NCBI GenBank assembly: GCA_963717475.1
Contig: OY970337.1
Location: forward strand, 620,001 to 684,000
DNA from: AC-32 sp963717475
GTDB lineage: Bacteria > Actinomycetota > Thermoleophilia > Gaiellales > Gaiellaceae
Length of the DNA: 64,000 bases
Direction: 5' to 3'
Position numbers and translations under genes: made by a program. Below, one piece after another: positions 52,326-60,296 of this stretch; the first letter of the stretch is position 1; each line of letters begins with the position of its first letter. Below the pieces are notes generated by a model. It ran no database searches. It saw nothing but the letters and a program-made list of their open reading frames with translations, and was not told the DNA's origin.

Positions 52326-53531
52326 CTAGCGGAGCCCGCCGCGCTCGTGGTGGGCGCGGAAGAACTCGGCCGAGCCGGCCGTGGCCATGGCTGCCGACGC
52401 GGAGATCTCGAGCGCGAGCGTCGCCGCCGCGACGATCTGGGCGAAGCGGTAGACCTTGCCGGCGCCCGCGCAATCCATCACCTCGAGCCAGCGGCGCGCG
52501 AAGGGCAGCGTCGTGCCGCCGCCGACGGTCGCGACCTCGAGGCCGGGCAAGCGGAACGAGACCTGCAGCCCTCCCTCCACGAGCCGCGCCGCGCCGTGCG
52601 CCATCGAGCTCGTGCCGACCATCCCGAGGTCCTGGCCGGTCGCCGCGAAGACGGCGGCGATCGCCGACGCGGGCGTGAACGCCACCGACTGCATCCCGGA
52701 GGCGACCGCGCCGTGCGTGCCCGTCCAGGCGAGGTCGGCGAGGTCGGCCAGCTTCGTCCGCAGCACGCGCCGGACGGCGTCCTCGGTCAGCGTCGCTTCG
52801 GCAAGGACCGTCTTGCCGTGGCCGCTCTGGAAGTACTCGAAGGACGGCTTCTTGTCGCCGCCCATGTTGGCCTCGAGGATCGAGCGCTCCGGCCGCACCG
52901 GCGCTCGCTCCATCACGTAGCCCATGTTCAGCACGTAGGAGTTGCGGGTCATCATGTTCGCGCCGACGGCGTCGCCCGTCGTCCAGCGCCAGAGCACGTG
53001 GCACATCGGCCCGACGACGTGCGTCTTCACCTCCCGCAGCCGCGCGAACTTCGACAGCGTCGGGTCGTCCTGCTGCTCGAGCCACTCGCGCATCGAGCCG
53101 AGCTCGCCGTCGATCCAGCGCGCGAGCTCGACCGCCTCGGCCGTGGAGCCGCAGACGAAGCAGGACGCGCGCGTGATCCGGTCGGCGAGGACGTACGTTC
53201 TGAAGCCGCCGGACTCGGCCACGGCGAGGGCGCCGCGGTGCAGCGACGCCGAAAGCCCGCCTTCGGTGTGGGCGAGCGGGACGAAGACGGAGTCGCGCGC
53301 GCGTGCCGTCTCAATCACCGCGCCGTCAGGCTCGTGCAGTTCGTACTCGCCGAGCTCGAGCTCGAGCGGCCCGACGATCGACACCGGGATGACGGCCGCG
53401 CCGGTCAGCATCTCCTGCGCCTTCGCGAACGGCTCGAGGTCGATCCCGGTCACCTCGCCGTCGAGCCCGAGCGCCTCCTGCCGCGCGCGGATCGAGTCGG
53501 CGTCGTTCTTCCGGGGCCACTTCACGGTCAT
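52326..53531 (-). CDS. hydroxymethylglutaryl-CoA reductase, class I
   Basis: Makes mevalonate from HMG-CoA with NADPH. 401 residues, intact. Catalytic Glu in AHTEGGLSASLHRGA, Lys in ANMGGDKKPS, Asp in TTGDAVGANMMTRNSYVLNM, and the C-terminal His in FFRAHHERGG; VATVGGGTTLPFARRWL forms the nucleotide/dimer region. This suggests that the organism has a mevalonate route, unlike most Actinobacteria, which use the MEP pathway; no other mevalonate gene is in the window. ATG 53529-53531 overlaps the macro-domain stop (ATGA), so both are made from one leaderless transcript. Confidence 0.9.
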   Translation of the reverse strand: MTVKWPRKNDADSIRARQEALGLDGEVTGIDLEPFAKAQEMLTGAAVIPVSIVGPLELELGEYELHEPDGAVIETARARDSVFVPLAHTEGGLSASLHRGALAVAESGGFRTYVLADRITRASCFVCGSTAEAVELARWIDGELGSMREWLEQQDDPTLSKFARLREVKTHVVGPMCHVLWRWTTGDAVGANMMTRNSYVLNMGYVMERAPVRPERSILEANMGGDKKPSFEYFQSGHGKTVLAEATLTEDAVRRVLRTKLADLADLAWTGTHGAVASGMQSVAFTPASAIAAVFAATGQDLGMVGTSSMAHGAARLVEGGLQVSFRLPGLEVATVGGGTTLPFARRWLEVMDCAGAGKVYRFAQIVAAATLALEISASAAMATAGSAEFFRAHHERGGLR

Positions 53532-54022
53532 GAGCTTAGAGCGGCAGCGAAGACGTCTCGGAGCTCCTCGCCGAGAAAGACGAAGCGGATCACGTCGAAG
53601 TGGTCCTCGACCGCTCGCGCCGCACCGAGCGCAACCGGCGCCGCGAGCTCCGGCGGGTAGCGGTAGACGCCGCACGAGATCGCCGGGAAGGCAACGGTGC
53701 GCGCACCGAGCTCGCGCGCGACCTCGAGTGCGCGCCGATGTGCACGGGCCAGCAGCTCCGGCTCTCCCGCGTCGCCGCCGCGCCAGACCGGCCCGACGGC
53801 ATGGATTACCCAGCGCGCCGGGAGCCGGCCCCCGGTCGTCGCCTTGGCGTCCCCGGTCGCGCAGCCGCCGAGCCGGCTCGACTCGGCGAGGATCTCCGGC
53901 CCGCCCGCGCGGTGGATGGCCCCGTCCACGCCCCCGCCGCCGAGCAGCGACTCGTTCGCCGCGTTCACGATCGCGTCGACCTCCTGCCGGGTGAGGTCGC
54001 CGACGACGAGCTCGATCGCCAT
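53528..54022 (-). CDS. macro-domain protein (ADP-ribose/O-acetyl-ADP-ribose hydrolase type)
   Basis: Protein of 164 residues. Macro-domain signatures: IELVVGDLTRQEVDAIVNAA, ESLLGGGGVDGAIHRAGG (ADP-ribose loop 1 with the catalytic Asn/Asp region), TGDAKATTGGRLPARWVIHA and FPAISCGVYRYP (loop 2). Related to YmdB/MacroD enzymes that deacetylate O-acetyl-ADP-ribose or remove ADP-ribose. ATG 54020-54022 follows the minus-strand box TATGGT (54034-54029) by 6 bp. Coupled to HMG-CoA reductase downstream. Confidence 0.9.
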   Translation of the reverse strand: MAIELVVGDLTRQEVDAIVNAANESLLGGGGVDGAIHRAGGPEILAESSRLGGCATGDAKATTGGRLPARWVIHAVGPVWRGGDAGEPELLARAHRRALEVARELGARTVAFPAISCGVYRYPPELAAPVALGAARAVEDHFDVIRFVFLGEELRDVFAAALSS

Positions 54023-54028
54023 GGCGGG

Positions 54029-54038
54029 ACCATATGAT
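54029..54038. promoter_or_regulatory. bidirectional leaderless promoter, two -10 boxes overlapping by TA
   Basis: ACCATATGAT contains TATGGT on the minus strand (54034-54029, 6 bp from the macro-domain ATG) and TATGAT on the plus strand (54033-54038, 7 bp from GTG 54046). The layout is the same as at 11237-11246. Confidence 0.6.
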
Positions 54039-54045
54039 CCTCGTC

Positions 54046-54861
54046 GTGGCGACGACGTCCGTCATGGATCCGGAGCGCGAGGCGCACGAAGCCTTCGCCG
54101 GGGTCCTGCGCTTCTACGACCTTGCCAAGAAGCAGGAGTGGCAGGTCCGCGATCTGCCGTGGGGCGAGCAGCCCCCGATCCCCGAGGGCAAAGGCTCTGA
54201 CCAGCGGAAGGCGCGGCGGCGCGACATGTGGCGCTCGGTGCTCACGCAACAGCTCCAGGCGGACATGCTCGCCTGCGAGATGGCCTCGCAGCTCCTGAAC
54301 ATCGCGCCGGATCCCGAGGCGAAGCTCTACTACTCGACGATGGTGCAGGACGAGTCGCGCCACACCGAGGCGTGGCTCAAGCTGATCGACGAGGCCGGCG
54401 GCACCGCCGAGCGGGACCCGCACCTCGACGAGCTCGCGCACATGACGCTCGAGGCCGACAGTCTCGAGGAGAAGGTCTTCCAGATGCAGGTCTTCTACGA
54501 GCGGCTGATCATCTCGCGCTTCCGGATGATCGCCCGGGCCTCGCGCGGGACCGTGCTCGAGGACCTCTGCAACCGCCTGACCACGGACGACGGCATCCAT
54601 CACGGGGCCGGCATGGCCTACGAGAAGGTGCTGCTCCAGAACGCCGACAAGAAGACGAAGCGCGCGCTCGTCGAGGCGGCGAACCGGCTCCTGCCGACGT
54701 TCGTCGAGCACGCCCTCTGGCGGCCGAAGGAGCGTGCGTTCATCGGGGCGGCGATGCGCTCGCGCGACATCGAGAACCTGAAGAAGGACATCGAGATCGG
54801 CGTGCGGCTCGCCGAGTCCCTCGGGCTCGACGTCAGCGACGTGGAGCTCCCGTTCTCCTAA
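54046..54861 (+). CDS. ferritin-like diiron-type protein
   Basis: Helical protein of about 271 residues. QADMLACEMASQLL and VQDESRHTEAWLKLID provide Glu and ExxxH-type residues, and VFYERLIISRF plus TTDDGIHHGAGMAYE a second pair, fitting a four-helix ferritin/ribonucleotide-reductase-R2-like carboxylate site, though not a canonical one. Function unknown (oxidase, hydroxylase or iron handling). I prefer GTG 54046 (VATTSVMDPEREAHEAF) over ATG 54034, since the ATG lies inside the -10 box TATGAT (54033-54038). folD follows 1 bp after its stop. Confidence 0.72.
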   Translation: MATTSVMDPEREAHEAFAGVLRFYDLAKKQEWQVRDLPWGEQPPIPEGKGSDQRKARRRDMWRSVLTQQLQADMLACEMASQLLNIAPDPEAKLYYSTMVQDESRHTEAWLKLIDEAGGTAERDPHLDELAHMTLEADSLEEKVFQMQVFYERLIISRFRMIARASRGTVLEDLCNRLTTDDGIHHGAGMAYEKVLLQNADKKTKRALVEAANRLLPTFVEHALWRPKERAFIGAAMRSRDIENLKKDIEIGVRLAESLGLDVSDVELPFS

Positions 54862-54862
54862 T

Positions 54863-55723
54863 GTGACCGCCACCCTCATGAAAGGCGGGCCGCTCGCAGA
54901 GCGCGTGCGCGCGGAGGTCGCCGACGAGGTCCGCGAGCTGGGCCAGGTCGGGCTGGCGACGGTCCAGGTCGGCGAGGACCCGGGCTCGACGATCTATATC
55001 CGGCGCAAGCACGAGGCGGCGCACGAGGCGGGCATGCGGTCGGTCGACCTCAAGCTGCCGGCCGAGACCCCGCAAGAGGAGCTGGTCGCCGGGGTCGCCG
55101 AGCTGAACGAGGACGACGGGATCGACGGGATCCTCGTCCAGCTACCACTGCCGCGCGGGCTCGACGAAGCCGCTGCGGTGGCGGCGATCGATCCGGTCAA
55201 GGACGTCGACGGCGTGCATCCCTTCAATGCCGGCCAGCTCTACCTCGGCCGGCCGACGCACGTTCCCGCGACTCCGCTCGGGATCATGGCGCTGCTCGCG
55301 GAGCACCGGGTGAAGCTCGACGGCGCCCGCGCCGTCGTGATCGGTCGCAGCGACATCGTCGGCAAGCCGGTCGCGCACCTGCTCCTGCAAGCGCATGCGA
55401 CCGTGACGATCTGCCACTCGCACACCGACGACCTGGCTCGGGAGGCACTCGACGCAGACGTCCTGGTCGTCGCGGCCGGCGTGCCGGAGATCGTGACGGC
55501 GGACATGGTGAAGTCCGGCGCGGCCGTCGTCGACGTGGGGATCAACAGAACGGAGAGTGGGCTCGTCGGCGATGTCGCCGCGGATGTCGCCGAGGTCGCG
55601 GCGCTCCTGACCCCGGTCCCGGGCGGCGTCGGCCCGATGACGATCGCGATGCTGCTCCAGAACACGGTGCGGGCCGCGCGCTTCCGCCGTAGGCTCCTTG
55701 CCTTCCCAGGCGTTCGCGGCTAA
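54863..55723 (+). CDS. folD: bifunctional methylene-THF dehydrogenase/methenyl-THF cyclohydrolase
   Basis: FolD of 286 residues, interconverting 5,10-methylene- and 10-formyl-tetrahydrofolate with NADP. Signatures: STIYIRRKHEAAHEAGM (catalytic Lys in the YxxxK pattern), DGILVQLPLPRGLD, DPVKDVDGVHPFNAG, VVIGRSDIVGKPVAHLLL and PVPGGVGPMTIAMLLQNT. GTG start 54863, one base after the ferritin-like gene, so probably co-transcribed with it. Confidence 0.93.
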   Translation: MTATLMKGGPLAERVRAEVADEVRELGQVGLATVQVGEDPGSTIYIRRKHEAAHEAGMRSVDLKLPAETPQEELVAGVAELNEDDGIDGILVQLPLPRGLDEAAAVAAIDPVKDVDGVHPFNAGQLYLGRPTHVPATPLGIMALLAEHRVKLDGARAVVIGRSDIVGKPVAHLLLQAHATVTICHSHTDDLAREALDADVLVVAAGVPEIVTADMVKSGAAVVDVGINRTESGLVGDVAADVAEVAALLTPVPGGVGPMTIAMLLQNTVRAARFRRRLLAFPGVRG

Positions 55724-55770
55724 CCTACGCGCCGCTTCACGTAGGTCGACGGCTCGTGATCGGGCCGTCG
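55724..55770 (+). promoter_or_regulatory. structured region before the cold-shock gene
   Basis: Two consecutive inverted repeats: CCTACG/CGTAGG (55724-55745) and CGACGGC/GCCGTCG (55747-55770). TAACCT at 55721-55726, overlapping the folD stop, is a possible -10 box, which would place the second hairpin in the leader of the cold-shock mRNA. Confidence 0.4.
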
Positions 55771-55797
55771 TTGTTTGTGCAGGAAGGGAGTGCTGGT

Positions 55798-55998
55798 TTG
55801 CCCAAGGGGACCGTCAAGTGGTTCTCGAACGAGAAGGGCTATGGCTTCATCGAGCGCGAAGGCGGCGAAGACGTCTTTGTCCACTTCTCGGCGATTGCAG
55901 GGGAAGGCTACAAGTCGCTGACCGAGGGTCAGCAGGTCGAGTTCGAGGTCGTGCAGGGCGATAAGGGCCTGCAGGCTGCGAACGTTCAACCGGTCTAG
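55798..55998 (+). CDS. cold-shock domain protein
   Basis: CspA-family RNA-binding protein of 66 residues. RNP1 KGYGFIE and RNP2 VFVHFSAI are intact in the order GTVKWFSNEKGYGFIEREGG, EDVFVHFSAI. The family always starts M(P/A)xGTVKWF, so TTG 55798 is the start, supported by AGGAAGGGAG about 8 bp upstream; a start further upstream would add 14 foreign residues. Acts as RNA chaperone in the cytosol. Followed by a strong terminator. Confidence 0.92.
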   Translation: MPKGTVKWFSNEKGYGFIEREGGEDVFVHFSAIAGEGYKSLTEGQQVEFEVVQGDKGLQAANVQPV

Positions 55999-56024
55999 CT
56001 AGACCCTTCTGGAACCGATAGTTC

Positions 56025-56052
56025 GCGGGCCCCGGAAGGGGCCCGCTCTTTT
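56025..56052 (+). terminator. rho-independent terminator
   Basis: Perfect 9-bp stem GCGGGCCCC / GGGGCCCGC with tetraloop GGAA, then TCTTTT. Confidence 0.85.
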
Positions 56053-56068
56053 GGAAGGATTGGCCCGG

Positions 56069-56352
56069 ATGGCGATTTCGAGAGACGAGGTGCTGCACGT
56101 TGCCCGGCTGGCGCGGCTCGCGCTGTCCGAGGAGGAGCTCGAGCGCTTCTCGGAGCAGCTCGAGCGCGATCCTCGACGCTGTCGGCAAGGTGGCCGAGCT
56201 CGACCTCTCGGACGTCGAGCCGACGGCGCATCCGCTCGACCTCGTCAACGTGCTTGGCCGAGGACGAGCCACGGCCGTGCCTGAGCGTCGACGAGGCCCT
56301 CGCGAACGCGCCTGACCGCGACGGCGACTCCTTCCGCGTCCCGGCGGCGTGA
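56069..56352 (+). CDS. gatC: Asp/Glu-tRNA amidotransferase subunit C (two frameshifts)
   Basis: GatC stabilises GatA in the GatCAB complex. Starts MAISRDEVLHVARLARLALS, the typical GatC N-terminus. Inserted bases near 56162 and 56258 break the frame; removing them gives AILDAVGKVAELDLSDVEPT and EDEPRPCLSVDEALANAP, and a protein of 93 residues, normal length. The gene heads a gatC-gatA-gatB operon. Confidence 0.88.
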
Positions 56353-56361
56353 GAGGCTCCG

Positions 56362-57779
56362 ATGATCGACACGCTGCGGCTCACCGCCGAGGAGGCGACC
56401 GGCTTGCTCGAGCGCGGCGAGGTCACTGCGGCCGAGCTCCACCGCGCGTACCTGGACGCGATCGCCGAGCGCGACCCGGAGATCCACGCCTACCTCCGCA
56501 CGGTCGAGGACGGCGCCGACCAGGCGAGCGGCGTCCCGATCGCGTTCAAGGACCTGATCTCGACGCAAAGGCGTCGAGACGACCGCAGCCTCGAAGATCC
56601 TCGACGGCTACCGGCCCGTGTACGACGCGACGGTCGCCGACGCGCTGCAAGGAGGCGGGTCTCGGCCTCCTCGGCAAGACCAACATGGACGAGTTCGCGA
56701 TGGGCTCGTCGACCGAGAACTCGGCGTTCGGCCCGACCCGGAACCCCTGGGATCCCGACGCGTGTCCCCGGCGGCTCGTCCGGCGGCTCCACCGCCGCCG
56801 TCGCGGCCGGCCTCGCACCGTGGGCGCTCGGCTCCGACACCGGGCGGCTCGATCAAGCAGCCGGCCGCCCTCTGCGGCGTCGTCGGCCTGCGCCCCACCT
56901 ACGGCACGGTCTCCCGCTACGGGATCGTCGCCTTCGCGTCGAGCCTCGACCAGATCGGGCCGGTCACGAAGACCGTGCGCGACTGCGCGCTGCTCTACGA
57001 GATCATCGCCGGCCGCGATCCCGCGGACACGACCACCGTCGAGCTGCCCGAGCCCGTCGAACTGCCCGAGGCCGAGGACCTGAAGGGCCTTCGCATCGGC
57101 GTCCCCAAGGAGCTGAACGAGGCCGAGGGAATCGAGCCGGGCGTGACCGAGCAGGTCCAGAAGGCCCTCGATCTCGCGCGCGAGCTCGGCGCCGAGGTCG
57201 GCGAGTGCCGCCTCCCGCGCTCGGTCGAGTACGGCCTGCCCTGCTACTACCTGATCGCGCCGTCGGAGGCGTCGTCGAACCTCGCCCGCTACGACGGCGT
57301 CCGCTACGGCCTGCGCTCCGGGAACGGCGACGTCCGCGCGATGTACGACCACACGCGGAACGACGGCTTCGGCGACGAGCCCAAGCGCCGGATCATGCTC
57401 GGCACCTACGCGCTCTCCGCCGGCTACTACGAGGCGTTCTACGGCCAGGCGCAGAAGGTCCGGACGATGATCCGCGACGAGCACACGGCCGCCTTCGAGC
57501 AGTTCGACGTCCTCGTCAGCCCGACGTCGCCGACGGTCGCCTTCGAGCTCGGCGCGCGCACCGACAACCCGCTCGCGATGTACGCGGCCGACCTGCTCAC
57601 GATCCCGTCGAACCTCGCCGGGCTGCCCGGGCCTGTCCATTCCGTGCGGCCTCTCGGAGGGGCTCCCCGTCGGGTTGCAGCTGATCGGCCGCCAGTTCGC
57701 CGAGAACCTGCTCTTCCGCGCCGGCCACGCGCTCGAGCGCGCGCTCGAGTTCGACTTCGTCCCGGAGAGGTACCGATGA
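56362..57779 (+). CDS. gatA: Asp/Glu-tRNA amidotransferase subunit A (five frameshifts)
   Basis: Amidase-signature subunit that frees ammonia from glutamine. ATG 56362. Five single-base insertions near 56566, 56648, 56760, 56844 and 57631 must be removed; the sum agrees with the length (1418 = 3n+2). Corrected, it has about 470 residues with PIAFKDLI (catalytic Lys), NMDEFAMGSSTENSAFG, VPGGSSGGSTAAVAAG (the Ser-cisSer region), SDTGGSIKQPAALCG and YGIVAFASSLDQIGP. Overlaps gatB as ATGA. Needs GatB and GatC to act on Asp-tRNA(Asn) or Glu-tRNA(Gln). Confidence 0.92.
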
Positions 57780-59178
57780 GCTGGGAACCGGTGATCGGCC
57801 TGGAGATCCACGTCCACCTGAAGACGCGGACGAAGATGTTCTGCCGCTGCGGGGTCGCGTACTTCGAGACGCCCAACTCGCAGACGTGCCCGGTCTGCCT
57901 GGCGCTCCCCGGCTCGCTGCCGGTCCCGAACCGCGCAGGCGATCGAGCTGACGATGCGGCTCGGGCTCGCGCTCGGCTGCGAGATCGCTCCGGCGCGCGA
58001 TCTTCCACCGCAAGAACTACTTCTACCCGGACAACCCCAAGGGCTACCAGATCTCCCAGTACGACGAGCCGCTCTGCGTGAACGGCTCCGTGCCGCTGCC
58101 GGGCGCGGACGGCGACGTCGAGATCGGGATCGTGCGCGCCCACCTCGAGGAGGACGCCGCGAAGACCGTCCACGTCGGCGGGGCGGAGGGCCGGATCCAC
58201 GGCTCCGAGAGCTCGCTCGTCGACTTCAACCGGGCCGGAACGCCGCTCGTCGAGATCGTGACCGCGCCCGACCTGCGCTCGGCCGAGGACGCGAAGCGGT
58301 TCCTCCAGCTGCTCCGGCAGACGGTCGTCGAGCTCGGCCTGTCCGACGCAGAGATGGAGAAGGGGTCGATGCGCTTCGACGTCAACGTCTCCGTGCGCGA
58401 GAGCGGGGAGGAGGGCTTACGCACCCGCACGGAGCTCAAGAACATGAACTCCTTCAACTTCGCGGCGAAGGGGATCGAGCGGGAGATCCGGCGGCAGGTC
58501 GAGATCTACGAGTCCGGCGGCACCGTCGAGCAGGAGACGCTGCACTTCGACCCGGGCAACGAGAACGCGCCGCCGCTCCGCTCCAAGGAAGAGGCGCAGG
58601 ACTACCGCTACTTCCCGGAGCCCGACCTGGTGCCGCTCGAGCCGGACCGCGAGCTGGTCGAGCGACTGCGCGGCGGGCTGCCGGAGGCGCCGTGGGCGCG
58701 GATCGAGCGGCTGAAGGACGAGATCGGCTTCACGCTCGCCGAAGGCCTCGTCACGGGCGGCCGCGACGACCTCTTCGCCCGCACTCCCGGCGACCGCGAG
58801 GCGGTGGCGAACGTGGTGATGAACGAGCTCGCGGCGGCCGGCGTCGACCCCACGGCCGTCGATGGCGAGGAGCTCGGGAAGGTGATCGCGCGCCGCTCGG
58901 AGATCCCGCGCTCGGCGTTCACCGAGGCGCTCGCGGCGAGCGCGTCCGAGGGCTTCTCGGCCGAGCGCTATCTCGGTGAGACCGCGATCGCCGACGTCGG
59001 GGAGCTCGACCCGGTGATCGATCGCATCCTGGGCGAGCACGAATCGCAGGTGGCCGCGTACCGCGGCGGCAAGGAGGGCCTGCTCGGGTTCTTCGTCGGC
59101 CAGGTGATGAAGGAGACCGGCGGCAAGGCGAGCCCTCAGGTCGTCAACGAGCGTCTGCGCGAGAAGCTGAAGGCCTAG
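57776..59178 (+). CDS. gatB: Asp/Glu-tRNA amidotransferase subunit B (two frameshifts)
   Basis: The kinase-like subunit that phosphorylates the mischarged tRNA. ATG 57776. VIGLEIHVHLKTRTKMFCRC opens the protein, with zinc Cys pairs (CRCG, CPVC). Insertions near 57934 and 57993 shift the frame; after removal QAIELTMRLGLALGCEI and FHRKNYFYPDNPKGYQISQY are restored. The rest, including LRTRTELKNMNSFNF, EETLHFD-type motif and the C-terminal YqeY-like helical domain, is intact. About 466 residues. Confidence 0.93.
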
Positions 59179-59186
59179 GGGTCTTC

Positions 59187-59237
59187 GTGGGGATCGTGAT
59201 TGCGATTTCCCTCGTGATCTGGCTGACTTTGCGCTAG
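59187..59237 (+). CDS. possible 16-residue membrane micropeptide
   Basis: GTG-started frame MGIVIAISLVIWLTLR, entirely hydrophobic with a terminal Arg, 8 bp after gatB. It could be a one-helix peptide or chance; there is no other support. Confidence 0.2.
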   Translation: MGIVIAISLVIWLTLR

Positions 59238-59278
59238 AGACTCAAGTCCAACGGCCAATCGTCCGACACAAAAGGGGC

Positions 59279-60145
59279 ATGCGTTCCTGCGTTCCCAGGT
59301 TCGCGGTGGTACTCACCGTCTTCGCCGCTCTCGCGTTCGCCGCGCCGGCTCTCGGCGCCGGCAGCCCCGGCACGGCCGCGCTGCAGGTCGCGCTGCACGC
59401 CCGCGGGCTCTATCACGGCACGATCGATGGGGAAAGTGGCCCGGCCACGACCCGCGCCGTCAAGCGTTTCCAGCGTCGCGCCGGCCTTCCGGCGGACGGA
59501 GTCCCGGGCCCCGCGACACGCAAGGCGCTCGGACGCTATGGCAAGCACGTCCTCGGCACGCGGCCGCTGAAGCAGGGCGCGGCCGGCTGGGACGTCGCCG
59601 AGCTTCAGTTCCTGCTCGCCTGGCACGGCTTCCCGTCATCGACCTTCGACGGCGGCCTCGGCCAGCACACCGAGCGCGCGCTCCGGCACTTTCAGCGCTG
59701 GGCAGGTCTCCGGGCCGACGGCGTCGCGGGCGCGTCCACGTTCGCCGCGCTGCGACTGACGCCCGCATCGTGCCCGATCTCGCTCGCCTGGCCGGTCAGC
59801 GGCCCCGTCGGCGACGGCTACGGCCCGCGCGGCGACCGCTTCCACGCCGGGATGGACATCGTGGCCGCGACCGGCACGCCCGTGGGCGCCGCCGCGCCCG
59901 GTCGCGTGACGTTCGCCGGCCACGCCGCGGGCGGCTGGGGGAACCTCGTCGTCGTCCTGCACGACAGCGGCGTGCGCACGCTCTACGCCCATCTGTCGCG
60001 CGTTAGCGTCCGCCGCGGCGCGCTGGTCGTCACAGACACCCGGGTCGGCCTGGTCGGAGCGACCGGCGACGCGACCGGCCCGCACCTGCACTTCGAGGTA
60101 CGGCTGCGCGGTGCGGCAGTCGACCCGCTCTCGGCCCTTCCGTAG
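59279..60145 (+). CDS. secreted peptidoglycan-binding M23 endopeptidase
   Basis: Protein of 288 residues. Signal peptide FAVVLTVFAALAFAAPALGA. Two peptidoglycan-binding type 1 modules (AALQVALHARGLYHGTIDGE; VAELQFLLAWHGFPSSTFDG), then an M23/LytM domain with zinc ligands in FHAGMDIVAATGTPV (HxxxD) and PHLHFEVRL (HxH). Cuts peptide cross-links of the wall outside the cell. Both M23 motifs are intact, so it should be active. It stands alone between gatB and the serine genes. Confidence 0.9.
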   Translation: MRSCVPRFAVVLTVFAALAFAAPALGAGSPGTAALQVALHARGLYHGTIDGESGPATTRAVKRFQRRAGLPADGVPGPATRKALGRYGKHVLGTRPLKQGAAGWDVAELQFLLAWHGFPSSTFDGGLGQHTERALRHFQRWAGLRADGVAGASTFAALRLTPASCPISLAWPVSGPVGDGYGPRGDRFHAGMDIVAATGTPVGAAAPGRVTFAGHAAGGWGNLVVVLHDSGVRTLYAHLSRVSVRRGALVVTDTRVGLVGATGDATGPHLHFEVRLRGAAVDPLSALP

Positions 60146-60186
60146 CTCGCGCCGTACAAAGAGTCACACTTTCGCCACGCTCTTCT

Positions 60187-60225
60187 CTTGACAAAACCCG
60201 GGGTCCGACACCGGGTTTCGTCAAG
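60187..60225. repeat. 15-bp inverted repeat with one internal mismatch
   Basis: CTTGAC-A-AAACCCGG and CCGGGTTT-C-GTCAAG surround a 9-base loop. It lies 42 bp after the M23 stop and 72 bp before the aminotransferase start. No T run follows. It may be a terminator-like structure or an operator for the serine operon. Confidence 0.5.
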
Positions 60226-60283
60226 GGCTCGCGCGCGGTTCGAGGCGATTTCGTCACGGTTCTTTGACAGCGGCCCCAGCTAG

Positions 60284-60289
60284 TACCCT
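60284..60289 (+). promoter_or_regulatory. -10 box of the aminotransferase-serA operon
   Basis: TACCCT, 7 bp before GTG 60297; a TTGACA-like sequence lies at about 60264. Confidence 0.45.
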
Positions 60290-60296
60290 CGGGGGC

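Noticed and set aside
56362..57779. Programmed ribosomal frameshifting or true decay in gatA
   Set aside because: Five scattered +1 sites with no shared slippery sequence, in a gene that should be essential, and matching sites in many unrelated genes, fit sequence error much better.
59187..59237. Treating the 16-residue hydrophobic frame after gatB as an established gene
   Set aside because: Length and lack of a convincing ribosome binding site make chance likely; kept only as a low-confidence feature.
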